42,744 nucleotides of DNA from an uncultured Oscillospiraceae bacterium (GTDB taxonomy: Bacteria > Bacillota > Clostridia > Oscillospirales > Oscillospiraceae). The stretch spans positions 2,925 through 45,668 of the forward strand of contig CATMVA010000018.1 of assembly GCA_950075865.1 (NCBI GenBank). The letters run 5' to 3'. The position numbers were made by a program, and so were the translations under genes. Below are positions 23,493-31,487 of the stretch, in pieces. Positions within the stretch are counted from its first letter, which is position 1; every line of letters begins with the position of its first letter. The notes beneath the pieces are model-generated. The model did no database searches and was not told the origin of the DNA. It saw only the letters and a list, made by a program, of their open reading frames with translations.

Positions 23493-24377
23493 ATGTACCC
23501 CTCCTCATTAAATGACTTTCGGGTGGAGAAGGACTCCCTTTCCGCCTATCTGGACTGTTTTCACTTCGACATCTCCTTGTTCGCCTACTGGAACCAGGGG
23601 GAGGTCCGGAAGCTGCGGAACCTGCTGCTGGGCGACATCAAGATCGCCTTCGCCACCCAGGGGAGCTGCCGGATCACCACGGCCGAGCAGGCCCATGAGG
23701 TGGGGCCGGGGGACATGGTGATCCTGCCCCCCTACACCCTGCACAACGTTGATTTCACCACCGACGGCGATGTGGAATCCTTCGAGTTCCACATCAGCAT
23801 CACCCCCGCCCACGCCCAGCAGTGGTTTATCGACAACCTGAAGGACCAGATCTTTTTCCCCGGTGTCATCACTCCTGAGCTCCGGGAACGGATCATGGAG
23901 ATCTACGGGCAGACCCGGGCCAACACCCAGGGCAGCTACCTGCTGACCAAGCACATCCTGACCGAGCTTCTCCTCCGCGCCCTGGTCTACACCGAGCAGC
24001 CGAGGAAAAAGTCCCCCCACCGCCGGCTGGACAGCCAGGAGAAGGTGGCCATGGCCTTCCTCCACTATGTGGACGAACACTACCGGGAAAACCTGCGGAC
24101 CCAGGACATCTGCCGGGCCCTGAACCTGAGCGCCAGCCACCTTTCCCGGTGTTTGCAGAAGATGGTGGGGATGACGGCCACCCAATATATCACCCACTAC
24201 AAGCTCCTCCGGGCCCAGGACCTGTTGAAAACGGGAGAGCGGAACATCCAGGAGGTCTCCGACTATCTGGGCTTCTCCTCGGTCTACTACTTCAGCCGCC
24301 TGTTCAAGCAGCATTTCAGGGAGACTCCCTCCAGCTTTATGAAGCGGCATCTGCCAAAAACCGATCACGAGCCATAA
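23493..24377 (+). CDS. AraC family transcriptional regulator
   Basis: A 294-aa regulator. The N-terminal ~140 residues form a cupin-like sensor ('GSCRITTAEQAHEVGPGDMV', 'PPYTLHNVDF'). The C-terminal ~100 residues carry two helix-turn-helix units ('TQDICRALNLSASHLSRCLQ' and 'NIQEVSDYLGFSSVYYFSRL' followed by 'FKQHFRETPSSF'). It begins 37 bases after nagA on the same strand, so it is probably the last gene of the nag cluster and regulates it; the ligand may be an amino sugar or its phosphate. AAGGAG is nine bases before the ATG. Confidence 0.93.
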   Translation: MYPSSLNDFRVEKDSLSAYLDCFHFDISLFAYWNQGEVRKLRNLLLGDIKIAFATQGSCRITTAEQAHEVGPGDMVILPPYTLHNVDFTTDGDVESFEFHISITPAHAQQWFIDNLKDQIFFPGVITPELRERIMEIYGQTRANTQGSYLLTKHILTELLLRALVYTEQPRKKSPHRRLDSQEKVAMAFLHYVDEHYRENLRTQDICRALNLSASHLSRCLQKMVGMTATQYITHYKLLRAQDLLKTGERNIQEVSDYLGFSSVYYFSRLFKQHFRETPSSFMKRHLPKTDHEP

Positions 24378-24410
24378 AAAACGGGGGCCGGACAAAATGT
24401 CCGGCCCCCG
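24375..24410 (-). terminator. Terminator of the LysM-flavin fusion gene
   Basis: A perfect 13-bp stem (24382-24394 with 24398-24410) and AAA loop, followed on the minus strand by G and six T. It also lies just after the converging AraC gene but has no T run in that direction. Confidence 0.9.
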
Positions 24411-24437
24411 CGCTGTGGTATGGCCTTCTCTATGGGC

Positions 24438-25730
24438 TCAGTCCTGCACGTAGTAGACCTGCCGGACCGACTTGCCAAAGAAGGGGCTCTCGGGGTCGTA
24501 GTACTGGGGACGGGTGGAGTTCTCCTTGTTGTAGGTCCACAGCAGGGAGTTGACGATGTACTCGGTGGGGTCGATCTCGATCCAGTCGTTGACCTTGAGG
24601 AGCATGGCGATGGTGGCAGCCTTTTTCTCCTCGGGGCGGGAATTCCAAGACTCGGCTCCGTACAGGGTCTCGATATACAGGTCGGCGGCCCGCTTGGCCT
24701 CCTCACTGTCGGGGTCCATGATCTTGGCGGTACCCTTGATCTGGACGCCGTAGGAGTTGAAGTAGTCATTGGAGTAAGCCACGTACTCCTCCTCGGGGAT
24801 CTGGTGATACCAGTACATGACCACATTGGGGTTGTGCTTGATGTGCTCGCACTTCTCGGTGCCCTTCTCGCTGGAGGCATAGAGCTTCATAGTGGTGGGA
24901 TCCAGCACGAACTCCACCGAGGACAGCCCCGGCACGTTGTTGTAGGAGGTGGCGATCTGGTACATCTCCCGGTAGGAGTAGACGGTCTCGCCGTTCTCGT
25001 CGGTCTTGAGGGGCCAGCCCCGCAGGTAGTCCAGAGCCAAGGCCCGGATCTCCTCTTGGGTCATCTGCTTTTCCGGCTCGATCTTCTCGGAGGCGCCGGT
25101 GAGGGCGTCCACCCCGGTGACAAGGTCATAGTCGGCGGCCTTCACATAGCCGTTGGACAGGGCCCAAGCGTCCAAGTCCCCGGCACCGCTCTGATCGGTG
25201 ATCTGGGCCATGGCCTTGCGGGCGGCGGCCAGGATGGCGGTGCTGGTGCCGGTGGCGCCGGCCACAGTATCCACGCTGACGGTGCCCTTTTCGGTCATGG
25301 CCTTGGACATCTGCTCAATGGCCTTCTGGCTCAGGTCGGACTTCCGGTCGGAGGTAAAACCCGCTTGGGTAAGGGCACCGTCCTTGATGGCAAGGATGGC
25401 GGTCACCTGCTCCCCGTCAAAGCCGGCCACCGTGGCCATCGCGATCACCTCGTTGTCCGGCTTCTGAGATCCGAGGATCAAGCTCATGCCGCCGGTCTTC
25501 TCCCCGTCGGGGATGGTGAGCTTCTGGCCCACCACGATCAGGTTGGGGTCTTTGATGGCGGCCTTGTTGGCATCGTAGATCTCCTGCCAGCGGCCGCTGT
25601 CGCCCAACTGCTGCTGGGCGATGGAGGACAGGCTGTCGCCGGCCTTCACCGTGTACTCGGCGGCCACGGCGGGCACCGCCAAAGACAGGGTCAGCAGGGC
25701 GGCCAGAAGGAACGTGAGCTTTCTTTTCAT
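24438..25730 (-). CDS. Secreted LysM / FMN_bind / flavin split-barrel fusion protein
   Basis: A 430-aa exported protein. The signal peptide is residues 1-24 (cleavage after AVAA). A LysM peptidoglycan-binding domain follows (25-76, 'YTVKAGDSLSSIAQQ'), then an FMN_bind-like domain (about 80-175) with the covalent-flavin motif DTVAGATGTS, whose Thr160 would carry FMN. A linker holds a second similar motif, DALTGAS (208-214). The C-terminal ~180 residues resemble the pyridoxamine-5-phosphate-oxidase split barrel ('HNPNVVMYWYHQ', 'VQIKGTAKIMD'). ATG 25730 follows AGGAGA at seven bases; the upstream ATG at 25766 would spoil the signal peptide. FMN_bind proteins are flavinylated by ApbE and often serve envelope electron transfer. 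The exact role is unknown. Confidence 0.8.
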   Translation of the reverse strand: MKRKLTFLLAALLTLSLAVPAVAAEYTVKAGDSLSSIAQQQLGDSGRWQEIYDANKAAIKDPNLIVVGQKLTIPDGEKTGGMSLILGSQKPDNEVIAMATVAGFDGEQVTAILAIKDGALTQAGFTSDRKSDLSQKAIEQMSKAMTEKGTVSVDTVAGATGTSTAILAAARKAMAQITDQSGAGDLDAWALSNGYVKAADYDLVTGVDALTGASEKIEPEKQMTQEEIRALALDYLRGWPLKTDENGETVYSYREMYQIATSYNNVPGLSSVEFVLDPTTMKLYASSEKGTEKCEHIKHNPNVVMYWYHQIPEEEYVAYSNDYFNSYGVQIKGTAKIMDPDSEEAKRAADLYIETLYGAESWNSRPEEKKAATIAMLLKVNDWIEIDPTEYIVNSLLWTYNKENSTRPQYYDPESPFFGKSVRQVYYVQD

Positions 25731-25901
25731 AAGGATGTCTCCTTTCTTTTTTCTTGCCCGAGGCAAGAATATCTCCAGTTTTTATGATACCTCCGGACCG
25801 GGTCATTTTTCCATGTCATTTTCTGCCCGGTTTTTGCAGAAATCGTGCTCCTTTTCACAAAGGGGCAAAAAGGGACATTTTGCAATTTCTTGTTTTCCAT
25901 C

Positions 25902-25930
25902 TTGCGTTTTTGCTTTTTCTGTGGTATCCT
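25902..25930 (+). promoter_or_regulatory. Promoter of asnA leader
   Basis: TTGCGT (25902-25907), 17 bases, TATCCT (25925-25930). Transcription would begin near 25937, upstream of the terminator-like hairpin. Confidence 0.55.
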
Positions 25931-25946
25931 GAAAACAGAAGCCGAC

Positions 25947-25983
25947 CTCCGGGGCGGCCGGAGCGTTCCGGCCGCCCTTTTTT
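25947..25983 (+). promoter_or_regulatory. Attenuator-like structure in the asnA leader
   Basis: A perfect 11-bp terminator stem, GGGCGGCCGGA (25952-25962) with TCCGGCCGCCC (25967-25977), is followed by six T (25978-25983), only 30 bases before the asnA ATG. An alternative hairpin, CTCCGG-GGCGG-CCGGAG (25947-25963), uses the left arm and excludes the terminator. With the promoter just upstream, the region could control asnA by premature termination. The leader is too short for a T-box. Confidence 0.6.
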
Positions 25984-26013
25984 GATTTTCCCTTCCGGAA
26001 AGGAGTTTTGACC

Positions 26014-27021
26014 ATGACCGTCATCCCACAGGGCTACACCCCCGCCCTGAACCTCTACGACACCCAGAAGGCCATCGGGCTGCTCAAGCGGATCTTTGAG
26101 GACACCCTGGCCGGAGCCCTGAACCTGCGGCGGGTGTCCGCCCCCCTCTTTGTGGAGGCTCACACCGGTCTGAACGACGACCTGAACGGGGTGGAGCGGC
26201 CGGTGGCCTTCGACGTGCCCTTCACCGGCCGGGAGGCCCAGGTGGTCCACTCTCTGGCCAAGTGGAAGCGCATGGCTCTCTACCGTTACCACTTCTCGGT
26301 GGGCGAGGGGCTCTACACCGACATGAACGCCATCCGCCGGGATGAGACGCTGGACAATCTCCACTCGGTCTATGTGGACCAGTGGGACTGGGAGAAGGTC
26401 ATTGCCCCACGGGACCGGAACGAGGCCTATCTCCGGGCCGCGGTGGAGGCTATTACCGGGGCCATCCGGGAGACCCAGGAGACTCTGCGCGCCTCCTTCC
26501 CGGCACTGAACCGTCTGCCCCGGCTTACCGGTACTGTGAGCTTCGTCACCGCCCAGGAGCTGGAGGACCGGTGGCCCGATCTGACCCCCAAGGAGCGGGA
26601 AAGGGCCTGGGTCAGGGACCACCCCCTCACCTTCCTCATGGGCATTGGCGGGCCGTTAAAATCTGGCAAGCCCCACGACGGCCGGGCCCCCGACTACGAC
26701 GACTGGACCCTGAACGGGGACCTGCTGGTGTGGAACAGCGTGCTGGATGACGCCCTGGAGCTCTCCTCCATGGGCATCCGGGTGGATCCGGACGCTCTGG
26801 ACCGGCAGCTCACTGCCTCGGGCCACGACGAGCGGCGGGGGCTGGAGTTTCACTCTCTGCTGCTGGAGGGCAAGCTGCCCCTCACCATCGGCGGCGGCAT
26901 CGGGCAGAGCCGCCTTTGTATGTACTTGCTGGGCCGGGCCCACATCGGGGAGGTCCAGGCGGGGATCTGGGACAGGGAGACCATCGGGACCTGCCGGGAG
27001 GCCGGGGTAGTACTCCTATAA
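26014..27021 (+). CDS. asnA: Aspartate--ammonia ligase (asparagine synthetase A)
   Basis: A 335-aa cytoplasmic enzyme that makes asparagine from aspartate, ammonia and ATP. It has a class II tRNA-synthetase-like fold. 'VEAHTGLNDDLNGVERPV', 'VVHSLAKWKRMALYRY', 'GLYTDMNAIRRDE', 'HSVYVDQWDWEKVI' and the terminal 'LTIGGGIGQSRLCMYLL' are diagnostic. ATG 26014 has GGAAAGGAG eight bases upstream; the TTG at 26008 lies too close to that site. It is a single gene preceded by an attenuator-like terminator. Confidence 0.96.
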   Translation: MTVIPQGYTPALNLYDTQKAIGLLKRIFEDTLAGALNLRRVSAPLFVEAHTGLNDDLNGVERPVAFDVPFTGREAQVVHSLAKWKRMALYRYHFSVGEGLYTDMNAIRRDETLDNLHSVYVDQWDWEKVIAPRDRNEAYLRAAVEAITGAIRETQETLRASFPALNRLPRLTGTVSFVTAQELEDRWPDLTPKERERAWVRDHPLTFLMGIGGPLKSGKPHDGRAPDYDDWTLNGDLLVWNSVLDDALELSSMGIRVDPDALDRQLTASGHDERRGLEFHSLLLEGKLPLTIGGGIGQSRLCMYLLGRAHIGEVQAGIWDRETIGTCREAGVVLL

Positions 27022-27076
27022 ACAGCCGAAAAGGCGAAATAGACGGCCATTTTGTCCGCAATATAACAAATTTTTC

Positions 27077-27105
27077 TTGACTAATCTCCTTCTGTGCCAT
27101 ATACT
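27077..27105 (+). promoter_or_regulatory. Promoter of the flavin-barrel lipoprotein gene
   Basis: TTGACT (27077-27082), 17 bases, TATACT (27100-27105): a near-perfect housekeeping promoter 50 bases before the start codon. Confidence 0.8.
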
Positions 27106-27155
27106 ACAGTGGAGCGCAATTTCGCGCAAATCAAAACAGGAAAGGAAAGATTACA

Positions 27156-27656
27156 ATGAAAAAACTGACTGCTCTGCTCCTGGCTGGCATGATGGTGGCC
27201 TCTCTGGCCGCCTGCGGCGAAAAGAAAAACGAGGATCCTGTCGTGGACGACTTCACCTCCGCTTCGGTGGCTGATTTCTACGGTGATTACGGCCTCACCG
27301 GGGATGAACTGATGAACGCCCTCAACAGCTTCCAAGGCTCCTATCTGCTCGCTACCGTCAACCCTGACGGCTCCCCCAACATCGGCTTCTATATCTACGG
27401 CTGTGTCAAGCACAACGACACCTACTATCTCAAGCTGGGCCTGGCCGACAACCAGTCCAAGCAGAACCTGGAGCGCACCGGCCAGGGCGTGGCCGCCTAC
27501 GCCGCCGCTCCCGACCCCGAGAAGGGTTACTCCATGGCCGGCGCCCGGATGACCTTCACCGTGGTCACGGACGAGGCTCTCATCGCCGAGCTGCAGGGCG
27601 ACAGCACCCACCAGTCCATTTACGGTGAGATCACCGAGATCCGTTCTCTGGGCTAA
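27156..27656 (+). CDS. Lipoprotein with pyridoxamine-phosphate-oxidase-like fold
   Basis: A 166-aa protein. The signal peptide ends in the lipobox LAAC (Cys20), so it should be lipid-anchored outside the membrane. After a short acidic linker, residues about 50-166 look like a flavin-binding split barrel ('SYLLATVNPDGSPNIGFYIY', 'YYLKLGLADNQSKQNLERTG', 'GARMTFTVVTDEALIAEL'). The barrel of the secreted fusion at 24438-25730 is of similar type, but sequence identity looks low. GGAAAGGAAAG precedes the ATG. It has a strong promoter and terminator of its own. The cofactor (FMN, F420-like or none) and reaction are unknown. Confidence 0.8.
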   Translation: MKKLTALLLAGMMVASLAACGEKKNEDPVVDDFTSASVADFYGDYGLTGDELMNALNSFQGSYLLATVNPDGSPNIGFYIYGCVKHNDTYYLKLGLADNQSKQNLERTGQGVAAYAAAPDPEKGYSMAGARMTFTVVTDEALIAELQGDSTHQSIYGEITEIRSLG

Positions 27657-27682
27657 GTACAAACGGTTGAAAAACGCAAAAG

Positions 27683-27722
27683 GCCCCGGAGCCGTCCCTG
27701 CGGACAGCTCCGGGGCTTTTTT
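27683..27722. terminator. Terminator shared by the lipoprotein and histidine kinase genes
   Basis: A 10-bp stem GCCCCGGAGC / GCTCCGGGGC (27683-27692 with 27707-27716), extended by GTCC / GGAC inside, then a T run on the plus strand. A-rich DNA on the left gives a weaker exit for the converging minus-strand gene. Confidence 0.88.
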
Positions 27723-27733
27723 ACCTTTTTCTG

Positions 27734-29851
27734 TTAGCGATCCGTCAGCAGGCTCTCCATGACCTTCAGCAGCTCAGGCATATTGACCGGTTTGGAAAGG
27801 TGGGCGTCCATGCCGCTTTCCGCGGAGCGGCGCTTGTCCTCATCGTAGCAGTTGGCCGACAGGGCCACGATGGGGATGGCCGCCAGGGCGGTGTCGGGCA
27901 GGGAGCGGATGGCCCGGGCCGCCTCGTGCCCGTCCATCACGGGCATTTGGATATCCATCAGCACGAGGGCAAACTCCCCGGGCTGGGAGGCCCGCACCCG
28001 GTCCAGGCCCTCCCGGCCGTCCCGGGCTGCCTCCACCCGGAAGCCCTCGGCCTCCAGCAGCTCCCGCTCGATCTCCAGGTTGAGCTCATTGTCCTCCACC
28101 ACCAGGATCTTGCCCGACAGGCGGGGATGGGCAGCGGACTGGGCGGACCGCGCTTCGGCCGTGCCGTCGAGCGCCAGGGGGAGGGTCAGGGACAGGGAAA
28201 AGGTGCTTCCCTTACCGGGGGCGGAATCCACCGTGATGACGCCCCCCATGAGATCGGCCAGGCTCTTGGCGATGGTCAGGCCCAGGCCGGTGCCTGCGAT
28301 GCCGCCCAGGGTGGTGTTTTTCTCCCGCTCGAAGGGGTCAAAGAGCTTTTCCATGAACTCCCGGCTGATACCCACTCCGGTGTCCCGGACCGACAGACGG
28401 TAGGCGCCGTAGCCGGCGGCCGTGCTGGGGAGCTCCTCCACCAGAAGCTCGGCCTGGCCCCCGGCGGGGGTATATTTAATGGCGTTGTCGGTGAAGAGGG
28501 TGAGGATCTGCCTCACCTTGCCCTCGTCGGCCATGACCGCGGAGTGGTCCACGGCTGACACGTTCATGGTCAGGGAGATCTGCTTGGTCCGGGCGGCCTT
28601 CTCCATCTCGGAGCGGACCTTCCCGGCCGCCCCGATCAGGTCGCACCGGGCGGTATCCAGCTGGACGCGGCCGGCCTCCACACGGGCGATCTCCAGCACG
28701 TCGTTCACCAGGCCCAGAAGCTGGCGCCCCGCCGTCTCGATCATGTCCAGGCACTCCTCCACCCTTTGGGGGTCGTCCAGACGCTTGCGGCACAGGGCGG
28801 TGAAGCCCAGGATGGCGTTCATGGGGGTGTGGATGTCGTGGGACATGTTGCTGAGGAAGGTGTCCTTGGCGATGGCGGCCGAACGGGCCTGCCGCAGGGC
28901 GTTCTCCAGGATCTCCCGCTGCTGGATGCCGGTGCGGATCACCTCGTCCACGCTGCGGGCGGCCAGGATGACCTGGGCCGCCTCCCCCTCGCCCCCCACA
29001 TTCACCATATGGAGCTGGAGGTACTCGGTGCGCCCCTCCCCCAGGACCCGGTAGGTCACGTCGGAGCTGCCGTGGTCGGTCAGCCGGCGGCGGATCCCTT
29101 CGGGGGTCAGGGCTTCCGCCAGGAGGGCCCGATCCTCGGGATGGACCCAGCGGCGGATATAGCCGGCGGCAAAGCCGGAAAACTGCTGGGTCAGGCTGTC
29201 CGACTGGAACTGATAACCCACCCGGTCACTGGAGCGGTAAGTCTGGATGGTGTCGCCGTCCAGGTCCAGATAAAAGATGGATTCGTAGTCGGCGCTGAGG
29301 CCCTCGATGACCTCCAGGCGACGGAGGTGCTCCTCGCTGAGGCCCTCCAACTCCTGATGGTACTCTTCGATCCGGTCCAGCAGGCTGCTCTCCCGCTGGA
29401 GCCGGTGGGCCCGCTTCTCAGTGGCGTCCCCCACGAAGACGCAGAACACGTCCCCGTTTCCGCTGCGGATGAAGTGTCCGTAGTCCTCCACCCAGCGGAC
29501 GGCGCCATCCTTGCGGATGATGCGGTACTCCACGTAGTCCAGGTCGTACCGGCTGTGGGCGATCTGCTCCTGGATGCTCTTTTCCACCGCCTCCAGATCC
29601 TCAGGGTGGACGATGCCGCGGAAGGAGTTGCCCGTCAGGGCCCGGAGCTCCTCCACGGTGTCGCAGAGGAAAAGGCGCAGCAGGGCCTCGTTGGCGTAGA
29701 GCAGCTCCTCGTCCCTGTCGGCCCGGTAGATGAAGAAGCCGCCGGGCATCCACTCGGTGAGCTGCCGGAGGTGGAGGAAAAAGTCCTGGGACCCGCTCTT
29801 CCCCGCCTCGGCGCACATGTATTCCATCAGGTCTCTCTCGGCGTCCGGCAT
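27734..29851 (-). CDS. Hybrid sensor histidine kinase / response regulator
   Basis: A 705-aa protein with no clear membrane segment, so probably a cytoplasmic sensor. PAS-like domains occupy residues about 30-145 and 185-300, with a coiled-coil linker between. The HisKA dimerisation helix carries His338 in 'SNMSHDIHTPMNAI'. The ATPase domain has 'DNAIKYTP', 'DTGVGIS' and 'GTGLGLTIAK'. A receiver domain (579-705) carries Asp633 in 'LMDIQMPVMDG' and the conserved 'LSKP'. No DNA-binding output or partner regulator lies beside it, so phosphate must pass to an unlinked protein or act by other means. Start has AAGGGG eight bases upstream. Target unknown. Confidence 0.93.
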   Translation of the reverse strand: MPDAERDLMEYMCAEAGKSGSQDFFLHLRQLTEWMPGGFFIYRADRDEELLYANEALLRLFLCDTVEELRALTGNSFRGIVHPEDLEAVEKSIQEQIAHSRYDLDYVEYRIIRKDGAVRWVEDYGHFIRSGNGDVFCVFVGDATEKRAHRLQRESSLLDRIEEYHQELEGLSEEHLRRLEVIEGLSADYESIFYLDLDGDTIQTYRSSDRVGYQFQSDSLTQQFSGFAAGYIRRWVHPEDRALLAEALTPEGIRRRLTDHGSSDVTYRVLGEGRTEYLQLHMVNVGGEGEAAQVILAARSVDEVIRTGIQQREILENALRQARSAAIAKDTFLSNMSHDIHTPMNAILGFTALCRKRLDDPQRVEECLDMIETAGRQLLGLVNDVLEIARVEAGRVQLDTARCDLIGAAGKVRSEMEKAARTKQISLTMNVSAVDHSAVMADEGKVRQILTLFTDNAIKYTPAGGQAELLVEELPSTAAGYGAYRLSVRDTGVGISREFMEKLFDPFEREKNTTLGGIAGTGLGLTIAKSLADLMGGVITVDSAPGKGSTFSLSLTLPLALDGTAEARSAQSAAHPRLSGKILVVEDNELNLEIERELLEAEGFRVEAARDGREGLDRVRASQPGEFALVLMDIQMPVMDGHEAARAIRSLPDTALAAIPIVALSANCYDEDKRRSAESGMDAHLSKPVNMPELLKVMESLLTDR

Positions 29852-29906
29852 ACCTCTCGCCCCTTTCCAGGAAAAAGGAATGTGTCTTTGGAAATTTATT
29901 GTATCA

Positions 29907-29935
29907 ATTATAGCAAACTCCGGGGCGTTTGAAAA
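29907..29935 (-). promoter_or_regulatory. Promoter of the hybrid kinase gene
   Basis: A perfect TATAAT on the minus strand (29907-29912) with a weak -35, TTTTCA (29930-29935), at 17 bases. Confidence 0.45.
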
Positions 29936-29960
29936 GATATTTTTGCCCTTTCCGCTTCGT

Positions 29961-29989
29961 CACCCCATTCCATTCCGGCGCATAGGATG
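29961..29989 (+). promoter_or_regulatory. Sigma-K-like promoter of dpaAB
   Basis: CACC (29961-29964), exactly 16 bases, CATAGGATG (29981-29989). The Bacillus sigma-K pattern is mACm-N16-CATAnnnTA, so only the last base differs. spoVF (dpaAB) is a mother-cell sigma-K operon in Bacillus subtilis. Confidence 0.6.
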
Positions 29990-30017
29990 GGACATCAAGG
30001 AAAGGGAGAGGATGGAA

Positions 30018-30866
30018 ATGGGAGAACGGCTGAATTTCTGGATCCTGGGCGGGGATCCCCGGCAGCAGGCGCTGGCCGAGGCGCTGGCCGGAGACGGGCA
30101 TGAGGTACATACCTACGCTTTGGAGGAGACGCCGGGGGAAAGCCTGGAGGGGATCTGGGAGGCCCACTGTGTCGTTCTGCCCCTGCCCGCCGCCCAGGGG
30201 GAAAACCTGAACGCCCCCCTGTGCGCCCGGGAGGTCCCTCTGGCCGAGGTGCTGGATCCTCTGCTGCCCGGACAGTTAGTGTGCGCCGGGATGGTCTCCC
30301 CCTTCCTGAGGGAACAGGCGGAAAGCCGGGGGCTGCACCTGGAGGACTACTTCGCCCGGGAGGAGCTGGCAGTGGCCAACGCGGTGCCCTCCTCCGAGGG
30401 GGCCATCCAGATCGCCATGGAGGAGCTGCCCATCACCCTGCACGGGGCCCGGGTGCTGGTCATCGGGGCTGGACGGCTTGGAAAGGTGCTGTGCCAGCAA
30501 CTCATGGGGCTGGGAGCCCAGGTGGCCGTGGCCGCCCGAAAGTACGCCGATCTCGCCTGGATCCAGGTCCGGGGCGGCCGGGCAGTACGCTCCGACCGGC
30601 TGGCCGGGGCACTGGAGGATTATGACCTCATCCTCAACACGGTCCCCGCCCCGCTGCTGGACCGGGCAGCACTGGAGACCCTGAGGCCAGGTGGTCTGGT
30701 CATCGACCTGGCCTCCAAGCCCGGCGGGGTGGACTTTGACGCCGCCCGTGAGCTGGGGGTGAAGGTCATCTGGGCCCTGTCCCTGCCCGGTAAGGTGGCT
30801 CCGGTCACGGCCGGGAGGGCCATCCAGACCGCCATCTACAACTTATTGACCGAATTGGGAGTGTGA
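30018..30866 (+). CDS. dpaA: Dipicolinate synthase subunit A
   Basis: A 282-aa protein. With DpaB it makes dipicolinic acid from a lysine-pathway intermediate in the mother cell, for export into the spore core. The N-terminal 'FWILGGDPRQQALAEALAGD' and the Rossmann motif 'ARVLVIGAGRLGKVLCQQL' (about 146-164) with 'DYDLILNTVPAPLLD' and 'IDLASKPGGVDF' are typical of SpoVFA. Two ATG codons are possible (30012 and 30018); the second is chosen because GGGAG is nine bases upstream of it and only three from the first. The stop overlaps the spacer to dpaB, which starts two bases later. A sigma-K-like promoter precedes it. Confidence 0.93.
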   Translation: MGERLNFWILGGDPRQQALAEALAGDGHEVHTYALEETPGESLEGIWEAHCVVLPLPAAQGENLNAPLCAREVPLAEVLDPLLPGQLVCAGMVSPFLREQAESRGLHLEDYFAREELAVANAVPSSEGAIQIAMEELPITLHGARVLVIGAGRLGKVLCQQLMGLGAQVAVAARKYADLAWIQVRGGRAVRSDRLAGALEDYDLILNTVPAPLLDRAALETLRPGGLVIDLASKPGGVDFDAARELGVKVIWALSLPGKVAPVTAGRAIQTAIYNLLTELGV

Positions 30867-30868
30867 TT

Positions 30869-31459
30869 ATGAACGATCCTACCTGCCGGGTGGGCTTTGC
30901 CTTTACCGGCTCCTTCTGTACATTTTCCGCCGTCATGACCGCGCTGGAAGCGGTGAAAGCCCGGTTCGGGGACGTGACGCCCATCGTCTCCGAGGCCGCG
31001 GGCAGCCTGGACACCCGCTTTGGTACGGCCCACGACTGGCTCCGGGAGATGGAGCGGATCTGCGACAAGCGGGTCATCGACTCCCTCCCCAAGGCCGAGC
31101 CCATCGGCCCCAAAAAGCTGCTGGACGCCCTGGTGATCTGCCCCTGTACGGGCAACACCCTGGGCAAGCTGGCAAACGGCATTACCGACTCCACCGTCAC
31201 CCTGGCCGCCAAGGCCCACCTGCGCAACGGCCGGCCCCTGATCCTGGCCGTATCCACCAACGACGCTCTGGCCGGGGCAGCCCGGAACATCGGCACCCTG
31301 CTGGACAAGAAGCACGTTTATTTTGTTCCCTTCCGCCAGGACGACCCCATTGGCAAGCCCACCTCCCTGGTGGCCGACTTCACCCTGGTGCCCGACACGG
31401 TGGCCGCCGCCCTGGAGGGCCGGCAGCTCCAGCCCCTGGTGCTGGGGCCCAAAGAGTAA
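30869..31459 (+). CDS. dpaB: Dipicolinate synthase subunit B
   Basis: A 196-aa flavoprotein-like protein of the UbiX/Dfp (HFCD) superfamily. 'VGFAFTGSFCTFSAVMTALE' at the N-terminus, 'IVSEAAGSLDTRFGTA', 'ICPCTGNTLGKLANGITDSTVT' and 'NGRPLILAVSTNDAL' are diagnostic of SpoVFB. ATG 30869 follows GGGAG at seven bases; the overlapping GTG at 30863 is less likely. It is cotranscribed with dpaA. Downstream lie a hairpin and the remains of an unrelated gene on the other strand. Confidence 0.94.
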   Translation: MNDPTCRVGFAFTGSFCTFSAVMTALEAVKARFGDVTPIVSEAAGSLDTRFGTAHDWLREMERICDKRVIDSLPKAEPIGPKKLLDALVICPCTGNTLGKLANGITDSTVTLAAKAHLRNGRPLILAVSTNDALAGAARNIGTLLDKKHVYFVPFRQDDPIGKPTSLVADFTLVPDTVAAALEGRQLQPLVLGPKE

Positions 31460-31487
31460 GGGAGCATTTTCTTCCCATTGACCGTCA

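Noticed and set aside
25931..26013. T-box riboswitch before asnA
   Set aside because: The transcribed leader is under 80 bases and lacks room for a specifier stem and the conserved T-box sequence.
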